Part shown: positions 7,688-16,390 of the stretch, in pieces
How positions within the stretch are numbered: the first letter of the stretch is position 1
Layout: each line of letters starts with the position of its first letter
Source of the DNA: Pedobacter sp. BAL39
GTDB lineage: Bacteria; Bacteroidota; Bacteroidia; Sphingobacteriales; Sphingobacteriaceae
DNA: 64,000 bases
Direction: 5' to 3'
Assembly (NCBI RefSeq): GCF_000170795.1
Contig: NZ_ABCM01000014.1
Location: 83,736 to 147,735 of the forward strand
Notes under the pieces: model-generated
Seen by the model: only the letters and a program-made list of their open reading frames with translations
Databases searched by the model: none
What the model was told of the DNA's origin: nothing
Translations under genes and position numbers: made by a program

Positions 7688-8836
7688 TTATTTGCCCAGC
7701 AGTTCCGCAAGTTTGTTGTTCAGGGATTCACCACGTAGGTCAGTGGCAATGATTTTTCCGCTGCCATCGACGAGAAAACATGCAGGAACAGCCCTGACAC
7801 CATATAAGCGGCCTACCGCATTGTTCCATCCTTTAAGGTCAGACACGTGGATCCATGGCAGTTGATCTTTGGCAATGGCATCCACCCATTTGGCCTTATC
7901 GCTATCCAGGGATACCGCAAGGATCTCAAAACCTTTGTCCTTATAGGTTGCATACTGTTTGCGCAGGTTCGGGTTTTCGGCCCTGCACGGCGCACACCAG
8001 CTTGCCCAGAACTCAACAAGCACCAGTTTTCCTTTCAGGTCGGCCAGGGATACCGGCTTACCATTAACGTCATTCTGTGTGAAGGCAGGTGCATCTACAC
8101 CCTTTGCAGTGCTGCGCATGGCATTGATCCTCTGACCCAGCTCCTTGCCGGTGTCATTTCCGCGCAGACTGGCATTCATGGCATTGTAGATCGGTTCAAT
8201 TACAGGAACATCAACCTTGCCGCCAGCAGCTTCCGAAAGTGCCACCATCCCAAAGAAAGAGTTGGGGTGATCTTTCGCGAATTGTAACTGCTTTTCAGCC
8301 CTGTTTTTCAGGTTTTGACGGTAACGGGTATCTACCGCTTTGGCGTAGGCCGTATCTTTCTGCTGTTCCGGAGTCCCCTTTGCAAAGTCGGCATTGACAG
8401 CCTTGGTGAGCTCCATGATGGAACCGCCAATGGTCTTGTTGTAGGCGACGGCTTCATCGTATACCTTTGAACCGCTGAAGGCCGCATTACTCAATGAGTC
8501 TTTGGAACTGATTTTTACCTTTTCCTTACCGAAGTAAAAGTAGATGGCATCTGCATTCGGGGAGTAGATGGCATGGGGTTTACCTTTACCTTCATGAGAC
8601 AGGGCCATGCGTGCATAAGAGTTGCCGCTGACGTTGCCTTTGAAGGTAAAAGCACCATTCACCAGTATTGTGGAATCTTCATGGCTGACGCCATTGTCCA
8701 TGTAATCGATGTACACCTTTGCCAGAGCGGACAGGTTTCCTATTTTTCCTTCCAGGGAAAAAGGAGCACTTTGTGCCATGCCCAATACGGGGATGCCGGC
8801 AAGTAAAATGAGAACTAAACTATTTTTCAATTTCAT
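7688..8836 (-). CDS. TlpA-family periplasmic thioredoxin with DUF4369-like N-terminus
   Basis: A 382-residue exported thiol-disulfide oxidoreductase. The signal peptide ends near GMAQ. Residues about 24-125 (FSLEGKIGNLSALAKVYIDYMDNG) resemble the DUF4369 domain found in front of many Bacteroidota TlpA proteins. A helical spacer leads to a thioredoxin fold of AhpC/TSA type (about 248-382) with WASWCAPCR, active-site C281 and C284, and the cis-proline region VRAVPACFLVDG. Such proteins reduce disulfides in the periplasm, commonly in cytochrome c maturation or stress repair. Here it lies in the SusCD operon between a PKD-like lipoprotein and a DsbD-alpha protein, so it probably acts on material handled by that import system. 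Confidence 0.9.
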   Translation of the reverse strand: MKLKNSLVLILLAGIPVLGMAQSAPFSLEGKIGNLSALAKVYIDYMDNGVSHEDSTILVNGAFTFKGNVSGNSYARMALSHEGKGKPHAIYSPNADAIYFYFGKEKVKISSKDSLSNAAFSGSKVYDEAVAYNKTIGGSIMELTKAVNADFAKGTPEQQKDTAYAKAVDTRYRQNLKNRAEKQLQFAKDHPNSFFGMVALSEAAGGKVDVPVIEPIYNAMNASLRGNDTGKELGQRINAMRSTAKGVDAPAFTQNDVNGKPVSLADLKGKLVLVEFWASWCAPCRAENPNLRKQYATYKDKGFEILAVSLDSDKAKWVDAIAKDQLPWIHVSDLKGWNNAVGRLYGVRAVPACFLVDGSGKIIATDLRGESLNNKLAELLGK

Positions 8837-8853
8837 GTTTTTGTGTGTAAAGA

Positions 8854-8883
8854 GCTGCCGCAGCGGGGGAATGCTGCGACAGC
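8854..8883 (-). other. Intercistronic stem-loop between lipoprotein and TlpA genes
   Basis: GCTGCCGCAGC (8854-8864) and GCTGCGACAGC (8873-8883) form an 11-bp stem with one G-U pair and an 8-base loop in the minus-strand transcript. No T tract follows, so it is not a standard terminator. It could stabilise the upstream lipoprotein mRNA or lower expression of the redox genes. Confidence 0.6.
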
Positions 8884-8919
8884 AGGTTGTTGTTTTAATT
8901 GAGGCGTAATTAAATGAGC

Positions 8920-10353
8920 TTATCTGATGGTCATGTCCACAACAGTGCCGGGAATGCCTTCGATTTTTTTGATGAAAGTACCATATTGACCTACACCGAT
9001 GTTTACAAAGTAGATGGTGCCTTCCGTTCCTACCATTAAAGATTCCTGGTCATCAGAAATCTTGATCATGGTGATCTTCTTGCCGCCGAAATTCGTTACC
9101 AATTCCCTTACTTCTTGATTTAAAGGGTTGTAACGGTAAACTTTTGTTCCTGAAGCGATGTAGATGACTCCATTGTTGGCACCTTGCCATTTGGTATCCT
9201 CATTAATCAGATCTGGACGGATGAACAGGCGCTTGTGCTGGGGCTTGAAGGTGAAAGGTCCATTAAATTCAACGTTAAATTTAAGTTCATAGAGCTGTCC
9301 ATCTGCCGCCTTACAATAGGCAAAGGTGTCGTCTCCATTCAGCTGTATCATCTGCACCAAGTCTAAACCAACATTAATCGGGTCAAATATGGAAGTACTG
9401 TTCACCGAATACTGAGTTCCGAAGTACATTGGGCCTCCGTAGAAATTGAAGCGCAGAAACTGCTTACGGTTTTTGTCGAAAGCGATAAAATAATTAAAGG
9501 TTTGACCATTTACCTGCGAAAAATTCATTACAAACGAAGATGCAAGCTGGTAGTCACCCTCACTTGGCAATCCGAACATACCATAAGTGTTGGATTGATC
9601 CCATGTATTGGTGGTGCCACCGTAGAATGAGCCGTTAATAATCCCCATCATGACGCCTTGGGGATGTGCAACTATGCTGCCTACTTCAATCTCGTCAGGT
9701 GCCAGGAAGAAGTTATCCTTCAGACTATTTGGGTATTTTGGGTTTAGAAGCATGGTATTAGCATCCAGTGCGACACCACCATTTTTGGTGATAATCCAAT
9801 AGCCCATGATGGAATTGTTAGTAAATCGGTTCCTCAACAAGAAAAGATTTTTTGGATTCGACGGCAGATCTTCTCCATGTATAGCCCTGTACAGACGAGC
9901 CTGCACGGAGCCATCAGGTTTCACAAACGACAATTGCGTGGTTCCATCCTCAATGCTCAGAACTGCTGTTCCTGCGGCGAAATCCGTGGCTCCTTCGATG
10001 AAGAAGTTGTGGAAGTACTTCATGCCGTTGGTTTTGTTATACACGGTAAGTCTTGCTTGATAACGCTTAGCTTCGAGACCAAAAATGGTTCTCAGCGCCG
10101 GACCTACGAAATTAAGTTCCGGACCATTGATAACGCTTATGCGCCACTGCAATTCAATCTCTGCACCATCCACATTACTGATGGTCGGTTTGATGATGAG
10201 GCTGTCGCCCACATTCGCCATATATACAGAATCAAGATTGGTTACCTGTGGTGTTCCAGGCATATTGATATCATAGTCACCCAGATCTTTGTGGCAGGCA
10301 GAAAGCAACATGGCCAGGCTTACCATCAATAAGGTTAATTTTCTAATGTTCAT
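8920..10353 (-). CDS. PKD-like family surface lipoprotein
   Basis: A 477-residue lipoprotein. The start chosen is the ATG at 10351-10353 (MNIRKLTLL), which gives a normal lipoprotein signal with lipobox LLSAC; the longer reading from 10389 would overlap the upstream gene. Residues about 25-120 (VTNLDSVYMANVGDSLIIKPTISNVDGAEIELQWRIS) match the Ig/PKD-like domain of the PKD_2-type lipoproteins seen downstream of susCD and DUF4843 genes. The rest has repeated short strands such as YIASGTKVYRYNP and SLMVGTEGTIYFVN that look like beta-propeller blades. It is probably an outer-surface accessory protein that binds substrate for the SusC/SusD complex; the ligand is unknown. Confidence 0.83.
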   Translation of the reverse strand: MNIRKLTLLMVSLAMLLSACHKDLGDYDINMPGTPQVTNLDSVYMANVGDSLIIKPTISNVDGAEIELQWRISVINGPELNFVGPALRTIFGLEAKRYQARLTVYNKTNGMKYFHNFFIEGATDFAAGTAVLSIEDGTTQLSFVKPDGSVQARLYRAIHGEDLPSNPKNLFLLRNRFTNNSIMGYWIITKNGGVALDANTMLLNPKYPNSLKDNFFLAPDEIEVGSIVAHPQGVMMGIINGSFYGGTTNTWDQSNTYGMFGLPSEGDYQLASSFVMNFSQVNGQTFNYFIAFDKNRKQFLRFNFYGGPMYFGTQYSVNSTSIFDPINVGLDLVQMIQLNGDDTFAYCKAADGQLYELKFNVEFNGPFTFKPQHKRLFIRPDLINEDTKWQGANNGVIYIASGTKVYRYNPLNQEVRELVTNFGGKKITMIKISDDQESLMVGTEGTIYFVNIGVGQYGTFIKKIEGIPGTVVDMTIR

Positions 10354-10363
10354 GTCTTTAGAT

Positions 10364-11182
10364 TTAAACAACTTCTTTACCATTTTCATCTATAAAGTAA
10401 TACCTGCCGCTTTGCGGATTTTTCCTGAGCAGGGTTTTCTTTGCTGGGTTTGCTGTATTATAGAAATAATAATTATCGGTATTTCCGGTAACTACTTCCT
10501 CCAGTATGTATCCCTTTGCAGTATTCTTGTTCACCCAGTTGAAGGGGTTGTTCAGCATACTGCTGAGCAATCCTGTAAAGTAAAGGTTCTTAGGTGCTTC
10601 AAGTCCGCCTTGAGTCCCTGTCGAAAGTGTAATTTGTCCTGTAGTCAGGATGAAAAGTTCATGTTTGGTACGGGAATAATTGGTGAGCCATTGGTCCCAC
10701 CATCCTGGTTTCTCCAACTTTGCAGAGAAGACTACTTTTGCTCTGATCAGGTGAGGGTTTTCGATGCCGAAATCTTCTGAGGCAGTAAGCTTGATGATCA
10801 GGGAAACGGCACGCTCTTCCATAGCCTTGTCCTTATTGAAAATAATAACCGGGATGGACATGCCACCACGATTGGCAGGTATGGTGTAAGAATTTTGCAG
10901 TGTTTGATAGTGCAGTTCTGGTACGGCAGTAGAGGAATCCTGCTCAATACGGATATTGAACGTTCTGTCGCGATCTACTCGTACGCCGGAAATGCGGACA
11001 GGAATCATAACCGTATCCCGGGCCCTTGTAGGCTCATAGGCGAAGGTACTGACCAGGCTGTCCTTATCGCCGTTATAGATGTCAAAGTAGACCCCTGCAG
11101 CATGATCAAAGCGCTGTTCCTCTGCTTTTTTACAGGAAGCGAATGCCAGCAGGGCACATATGATGAAGTGATGTAATTTCAT
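10364..11182 (-). CDS. DUF4843 family lipoprotein
   Basis: A 272-residue lipoprotein with lipobox LAFASC at residue 16. The body (AGVYFDIYNGDKDSLVSTFAYEP; then TVMIPVRISG and FNIRIEQDSSTAVPELHY) matches DUF4843, a family found almost only in susCD operons of Bacteroidota beside PKD-like lipoproteins. It has no known enzymatic motif. Calx-beta-like strands and the lipid anchor suggest an accessory role at the outer membrane. It lies 28 bases after susD and 10 bases before the PKD-like gene, so the three are surely co-transcribed. Confidence 0.85.
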   Translation of the reverse strand: MKLHHFIICALLAFASCKKAEEQRFDHAAGVYFDIYNGDKDSLVSTFAYEPTRARDTVMIPVRISGVRVDRDRTFNIRIEQDSSTAVPELHYQTLQNSYTIPANRGGMSIPVIIFNKDKAMEERAVSLIIKLTASEDFGIENPHLIRAKVVFSAKLEKPGWWDQWLTNYSRTKHELFILTTGQITLSTGTQGGLEAPKNLYFTGLLSSMLNNPFNWVNKNTAKGYILEEVVTGNTDNYYFYNTANPAKKTLLRKNPQSGRYYFIDENGKEVV

Positions 11183-11210
11183 AATTTCTGATTTAGTGTA
11201 TTGCTATCGG

Positions 11211-12704
11211 TTATCTGCCTCCGTAAACGATTTCATCATTTGGAAGCGGCAATATGTAAATGTTATCTGATGCCGGTATGAAGGATCCTGTCTGACCAGA
11301 AATGGGCCTGTTGAGTCTTTTATACATGTAGAACATTTGCCCTTCTGCCAGCCATTCCTTGCGCGCTTCTTTCAATAATTCCGTCGTTAACTGTTCTTCG
11401 GAAGCAGCTTCAATACCCACCATACCTCTTGCCGCGCGTACTTTGTTGAGGTAATCTGCTGCGCCAATCAAATTGCTTGTAGCAGTACATTCGGCAGCGA
11501 TGTAGTACATTTCGCTAAGACGTAATGCAGGTGCCATCAGGTAATGGAGATTGGCATTTTCTTCCTTGCTTAATGGATTCCTTCTGTACTTCACGATGTC
11601 GGAAGTTCGCTCACCGGAAGGCTGGGCTATGGAGGAAAGCCATTGTTTGTAGCGATTATCATCGGCACCAGTGCCAGCGGTTTCATAAATGATCTTGCCG
11701 AGGTCATCCTGTAGGTAAAATTTACTTGTTCCAGATGTGAACCATTTGTCTCTTATATCGTCTGCTGCACCTGGGATGTACCATCCAAAAACAAGTTCTT
11801 TATACAAAATCCTGTCTTTTTTTGCTTCTTCGAAAGCAATGAAGTCACTTGGCGAAGTCCATGGGAACTTTTTCGAATTGATTACTTCCAGTGCGTTGCT
11901 CAATGCTTTTACCTTATCGTTTTTATAGAGATAAATTCTCGCAAGGGTGCCGCAAACGGCGTAGTAGTTGAGGTGGTGTCTTCTGTTCTGAAGGAAAAGC
12001 TGAGGCGATTTTTCTTCACCATTCAGTGTGGTGTCTGTTTGCACAGGGTAGCCTACCACGTAACTTGCGCTGCGGATCGGGTCTATGGTAAGCAGTTCCT
12101 TTGCGGCTTCAAGATCCTTGATCATCAGGTCAATACTTTCGGCAACTGTGGACATTGGAGTGACATCTTTGGAGTATTTCGTAACATAAGGAATTCCTTT
12201 AGCGGAGGGGTTCCTGACGTAGGATGCTGCAAACATACGTAGGGCATCAAAATGAAGATAGGCGCGGAGTGCCAATGCTTCGCCCTTCACTACACTGTAA
12301 TTGTTGCCGTTAAAGATGTTTTTCTTCTCATCAATATTTTCAAGTATGAGGTTTGTATTGACAATCCCATTGTACAAACCGATCCATATTTTGTCTTTAC
12401 GGTCAATGAATTCACGATTTTTATAGTTAAACAAACTGGTTTGTCTGTACTTCATGTTGTCGTCCTGGTTCATGGTATAGTTCTGTGCCAGTACTTCCAG
12501 TGTGCCGAAGGTCAGTTCCCCTCCATAAAGGTCAGATTCTGTACACCGGTTATAGATTCCATTGAGTGCTTCAATGAAACCACTTTCTGTACTGAAAAGG
12601 ATGGGAGCGGAAATCTCCGATTCCGGCTGTACCTCCAGCCATTTTTTGCAGGAGCTTAAAAACCCAGAAAGTAATATCAGACCGATTAACAATTTGATAT
12701 TCAT
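11211..12704 (-). CDS. RagB/SusD-family substrate-binding lipoprotein
   Basis: A 497-residue SusD-type lipoprotein that caps the SusC channel on the cell surface. The ATG at 12702-12704 gives signal peptide NIKLLIGLILL and lipobox LSSC followed by KKWLEVQPESE, the usual SusD start. The N-terminal SusD-like region (FIEALNGIYNRCTES) and the helical TPR-rich core (GEALALRAYLHFDALRMFA; LARIYLYKNDKVKAL) are present. The C-terminal motif LNKVRAARGM and ..EARKEWLAEGQMFYMYKRLNR is typical of RagB. It begins 32 bases after susC. The neighbouring DUF4843 and PKD-like lipoproteins and the absence of glycosidases argue against a glycan locus. Confidence 0.93.
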   Translation of the reverse strand: MNIKLLIGLILLSGFLSSCKKWLEVQPESEISAPILFSTESGFIEALNGIYNRCTESDLYGGELTFGTLEVLAQNYTMNQDDNMKYRQTSLFNYKNREFIDRKDKIWIGLYNGIVNTNLILENIDEKKNIFNGNNYSVVKGEALALRAYLHFDALRMFAASYVRNPSAKGIPYVTKYSKDVTPMSTVAESIDLMIKDLEAAKELLTIDPIRSASYVVGYPVQTDTTLNGEEKSPQLFLQNRRHHLNYYAVCGTLARIYLYKNDKVKALSNALEVINSKKFPWTSPSDFIAFEEAKKDRILYKELVFGWYIPGAADDIRDKWFTSGTSKFYLQDDLGKIIYETAGTGADDNRYKQWLSSIAQPSGERTSDIVKYRRNPLSKEENANLHYLMAPALRLSEMYYIAAECTATSNLIGAADYLNKVRAARGMVGIEAASEEQLTTELLKEARKEWLAEGQMFYMYKRLNRPISGQTGSFIPASDNIYILPLPNDEIVYGGR

Positions 12705-12736
12705 ATTTTTATATTTTAATTCCATTAGACGAAAAT

Positions 12737-15700
12737 TTAAAAGATGGCATTTATTGAGAAGGTGACACTCCTTGCGAAAGGATAGTCAATTCCACGTTCC
12801 TGTTTCACTGAAGACCAGCGTGCGATGTCGTTTGCCGTTAGAGAAAGCCGCAGGTTGGACATAGAGATTTTCTTTGCCAATCGCTGGTCTACGTCATACG
12901 AAAAGTTAACCGACTGCAGGTTGATCGAGTTGTCTGGCTGCACAAACCTGGAGCTGACGTCAGTCGTTCCCAGGTCGGCGATATTTTTATAAAACGTACG
13001 ATCGCCTGACGTTTTCCATTTATCTTCAAATACACGACGGTCTACGTTGAATCGGGCATCTGCATTTTCTACGCGGTCTACCAATGTCTGGTTATACATA
13101 TCTCCACCAACACGTGTTTGGAATACGGCATTCAACATAAACCTTTTGTAAGTAAAAGTACCACCAAAAGAACCATCGAGTTTTGAATCTGCATTGCCGA
13201 CTACTACAATATCTTTTATGTCATAGTCATAGGTAAGTGTACCATCTCTTTTGATGTAGAGTTCGCGGCCATTCTCCGGGTCTATGCCCAGGGACCGTAC
13301 GGCATAAATGGCGTTGATGGACTGACCTTCATTAAACCTCAACAAAGGAATGCCTTTAAATCCATCTTCAGATACAGGCTTGGTCTGCTCGTTATCCACA
13401 CGGTCATTGTAACTTTTCAATGAATTGGAAATTCTGACGATCCGGTTTTTATTACTGACAAGGTTGGCCATCAGATTCACAGACCAGTCCTTGCTGCGCA
13501 CAACATCCCACCTCATGTTCAGCTCCGCACCCTTGTTTTCCATATCGCCCAGGTTCTCCTTGTAAGAAAGGAATCCGGTAGAAGGAGGCAGTGTAATATC
13601 GGCGAGGATGTCCTTGGTGAACTTACGATAGACTTTCGGAGAGATGTACACCCTGTCGTGGAACAAGCCGAGCTCCAGGCCGATATCTGTATTTAACGTT
13701 TTTTGCCAGGACAGGTTTTCATTTCCATAATTTCTAACATTGGCACCAATTCCTGAAGAATACCAGTTGCCGCCCACGTAGTTATAAGTGGTGCGGGAGA
13801 GGTAGGGGTCAAAGAGTACGGATCCTGTAAGTCCTGTAGATGCTCTCAGGCGCAGTTGGCTGATCACAGGGTGGCCTTTCAGGAACTCTTCATTGTGGAG
13901 GTTCCAGCCAAGCCCCAGCGACCAGAATGGCGCCAATTTATTGTCAACACCAAATTTAGACGATCCGTCGATACGAACCGAGGCATCCAGCAGGTATTTA
14001 TTTTTGAAGGAATAGTTGAGTCCTACAAAAGAACCGAAAAGCCTTGACTTTTCTATCCTGCTGTTAGGCTTACCATCCTCTGCATATCCTTTAGCAAAGC
14101 CAATGCTGCTGAAACGGTCATTCGCAAAGCCGATAGCGGTAAACTCTTTGGCGTCGGAAAGTTCCGTACGCATATTTACTCCAGCCAGAACGTTAAAGTA
14201 GTGGTCAGCAATTTGTTTCAGCCAGGTCAGACGGATGTTTCCGTCCCAATAGGTTTCTTTACGTTCCCGGCTGGTGTAAGAGCCTTTTTCGTCTATTTTC
14301 GCGGTCTCATAGAAATAAAATTCATTAGACTGCGGCGACTTGAACAGGTCGTCGTTGCCCATGCGGCTGGTTAAGCTCATCTGTCCTTTCAGACGCAGGT
14401 CTTTGGCGATCTCCATTTCTGCAGAAAGGTTATCGATGATCTCCGTGTAGGAAGATTTGTCAAAGCTGCTAAGCGTGGCATCATAAAGCGGGTTCAGAAT
14501 GATCTCCGGGTTATTTGTGTCTTGTTTGTCCCAGATGTCAATTTCCCGGATCACCTTGCCGCTCGCATCTGCAAGAGGGTAGTAGGGATTGGTCTTTACA
14601 TAATTTGAAAAGGCGCCGTATGGAGACTCCTTACCATTTACCTGCGTAATAGACAAATCGTTTCGGAATTGTAGTTTATTTAGGTTATAAGAGAAGTTCA
14701 TACCTCCGGAATATTGGTCCCTGCCGGAACCTTTCATTACTCCCGGCCTTGTCTGATAGCGCAGGTCGACACCGTAACGAAATGCTTGAGATCCACCTTC
14801 AAGATACAGGGAATGCTTCTGTCCGGCTGTCGTTCTGACTGGTTGCGAAAGCCAGTAGGTATTTACGCCGCCAACAACATTAGCCAGCCTGTGATAGTAG
14901 GCTGCATCGAGGATATCCTGAGCCGCTTTTGAGTCCCCGGTGGTGTAAAGACCTGCAAGCACTTCGTATTCCAATTTATCTTTCGCATTAAGTACATTGT
15001 AGTCGGAAAGGTCGGCGCCGGTTACGTTGACTTCATAATTGTAGCTTACACGTAGTTTGCCTTCCTGAGGTGCCTTGGTAACGATCACGAGAACACCATT
15101 CGCCGCACGTGCACCGTAAATAGCTGTCGCTGCTGCATCTTTCAGCAAGGTCACTGATTCCACCCTGTTGATGTCCAAATCGAAGATTTTCTGTGCATTT
15201 ACCTCATATCCGTCAAGGATAAAAGCTGGCATGTTGACGTTACCCTGGATGTTGTCCCTTCTCAATACGTCAGTACTTCCTGTAGGCAGTGCTGAAGAAC
15301 CACGTACATTGATGGAAGGAATGGCATTTGGATTCGAGCCCAGGAGGTTATTGTCGATCAGCTTAAACGATGGGTCGAAGGTCTGGATACTGGCCAGCAG
15401 GTTCTGTGGGTTGACTCTTTTTAGGTCTGCTCCCTTAATCGCTATGGCCGTACCCGTAAAGCTGTCCTTTTTGATGGTCTGGTATCCGGTGACGACCACG
15501 TCGTTCATGGTGTTCACCTCCGATTCAAGGACCACGGTCATATTTGCATCAGTGATCTTGACCTCTTTTAACTTGTAACCTATGTAGCTGAAGATCAGTA
15601 CATCACCAGGGTTAGCCTCGATTTTGAAATTTCCATCACCATTGGTCTGACTTCTTACGCTCCTGTTGCTTTTTAAAGAGATGTTTACACCCGGAATCGG

Positions 15701-16138
15701 CTGGTTGGTTTCTTTATCGACGACCCTTCCGCTGATAGAGACGATGGCTGAGGTTTTTCCGGTAGTCTGTTCGGTCGCTTTCGGGCTCAGGACGATGGTC
15801 TTATTCACGATGGTGAAATTTAGGTTGTCGTTCTGCAGGCAGATTTTCAGGGCTTCATTCAGCGGCACATTTTTAAGCTCTACATTCAGGCGCTGATCAG
15901 AGGCCTTTACTTTGCCGGTATAGAAAAATAAATAGCCTGTCTGTTGTTTGATGTCTTTGAATATCGTCTCCAGCGTTGCATTTTTCCTGGAGATGGTCAC
16001 ACTCTGGGAGAAACTGGCAGCCGATAAATGCAAAGTGCCGATCAGTAATAAAATAGCGGTCAATTTCATCACTATTAATAGTTTGTACTTTACCCTCTGT
16101 ATCTGAGATACAGGGTTGTAAAGAAAAGTTAATTTCAT
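12737..16138 (-). CDS. SusC/RagA TonB-linked transporter with STN signalling domain
   Basis: A 1133-residue outer membrane transporter. After a long signal region (hydrophobic MKLTAILLLIGTLHLSAASFS at about 24-44; start at 16138 taken, M24 possible) comes an STN domain (about 50-115, TLETIFKDIKQQTGYLFFY). A carboxypeptidase-regulatory-like beta sandwich (about 132-210), the plug with GARAANGVLVIVTK (about 220-360) and a 22-strand barrel to the C-terminus follow. STN domains pass the substrate-bound signal across the periplasm to a FecR anti-sigma factor, and a FecR gene lies just upstream on the same strand. The 252-bp leader between fecR and this gene holds two hairpins. Confidence 0.94.
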   Translation of the reverse strand: MKLTFLYNPVSQIQRVKYKLLIVMKLTAILLLIGTLHLSAASFSQSVTISRKNATLETIFKDIKQQTGYLFFYTGKVKASDQRLNVELKNVPLNEALKICLQNDNLNFTIVNKTIVLSPKATEQTTGKTSAIVSISGRVVDKETNQPIPGVNISLKSNRSVRSQTNGDGNFKIEANPGDVLIFSYIGYKLKEVKITDANMTVVLESEVNTMNDVVVTGYQTIKKDSFTGTAIAIKGADLKRVNPQNLLASIQTFDPSFKLIDNNLLGSNPNAIPSINVRGSSALPTGSTDVLRRDNIQGNVNMPAFILDGYEVNAQKIFDLDINRVESVTLLKDAAATAIYGARAANGVLVIVTKAPQEGKLRVSYNYEVNVTGADLSDYNVLNAKDKLEYEVLAGLYTTGDSKAAQDILDAAYYHRLANVVGGVNTYWLSQPVRTTAGQKHSLYLEGGSQAFRYGVDLRYQTRPGVMKGSGRDQYSGGMNFSYNLNKLQFRNDLSITQVNGKESPYGAFSNYVKTNPYYPLADASGKVIREIDIWDKQDTNNPEIILNPLYDATLSSFDKSSYTEIIDNLSAEMEIAKDLRLKGQMSLTSRMGNDDLFKSPQSNEFYFYETAKIDEKGSYTSRERKETYWDGNIRLTWLKQIADHYFNVLAGVNMRTELSDAKEFTAIGFANDRFSSIGFAKGYAEDGKPNSRIEKSRLFGSFVGLNYSFKNKYLLDASVRIDGSSKFGVDNKLAPFWSLGLGWNLHNEEFLKGHPVISQLRLRASTGLTGSVLFDPYLSRTTYNYVGGNWYSSGIGANVRNYGNENLSWQKTLNTDIGLELGLFHDRVYISPKVYRKFTKDILADITLPPSTGFLSYKENLGDMENKGAELNMRWDVVRSKDWSVNLMANLVSNKNRIVRISNSLKSYNDRVDNEQTKPVSEDGFKGIPLLRFNEGQSINAIYAVRSLGIDPENGRELYIKRDGTLTYDYDIKDIVVVGNADSKLDGSFGGTFTYKRFMLNAVFQTRVGGDMYNQTLVDRVENADARFNVDRRVFEDKWKTSGDRTFYKNIADLGTTDVSSRFVQPDNSINLQSVNFSYDVDQRLAKKISMSNLRLSLTANDIARWSSVKQERGIDYPFARSVTFSINAIF

Positions 16139-16167
16139 ACTTTTGGAATAGGATAAGGTGAATAATT

Positions 16168-16236
16168 GCAGCCTGGTTTTCGACGGCTGGCTGCCGACCT
16201 TTTTTCAAGCCGGGAGAGGTGAGATGCTTCCGGCTT
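16168..16236 (-). other. Structured 5' leader of susC: two hairpins
   Basis: In the minus-strand RNA, hairpin 1 pairs AAGCCGG with CCGGCTT (16230-16236 and 16207-16213) and hairpin 2 pairs GCAGCC with GGCTGC (16189-16194 and 16168-16173), ending about 30 bases before the susC start. Neither is followed by a T tract in the gene direction, so they are not standard terminators. The rest of the 16139-16390 gap is unstructured by eye. A regulatory or stability role is inference. Confidence 0.5.
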
Positions 16237-16390
16237 TTTTAGTCTTCAATCTGTGGTGGTTCTAGACGAGTAAATTTTCTTTCATGCGAAAAGCTTTTAG
16301 CAGTAAACAGTTTAGTTAGTTGGTATAATGGTTTAGGGTTGATGTTAATGGTATCGGTTTGTGGTGGTGATGGTATATGCTGTTTAGTTG

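Noticed and set aside
7688..16138. Reading the first SusCD locus as a glycan-degrading PUL
   Set aside because: No glycosidase, lyase or sulfatase gene is present; the partners are DUF4843, PKD-like and redox proteins.
15897..16208. 103-codon frame starting in the susC leader
   Set aside because: Starts at a TTG in the hairpin region and mostly overlaps susC in another frame; no recognisable protein features. A leader-peptide role cannot be excluded but has no support.
16207..16236. Hairpin followed by TTTTTT on the plus strand, like a terminator
   Set aside because: No plus-strand gene ends upstream; in the minus-strand direction no T tract follows, so it was called a leader hairpin.
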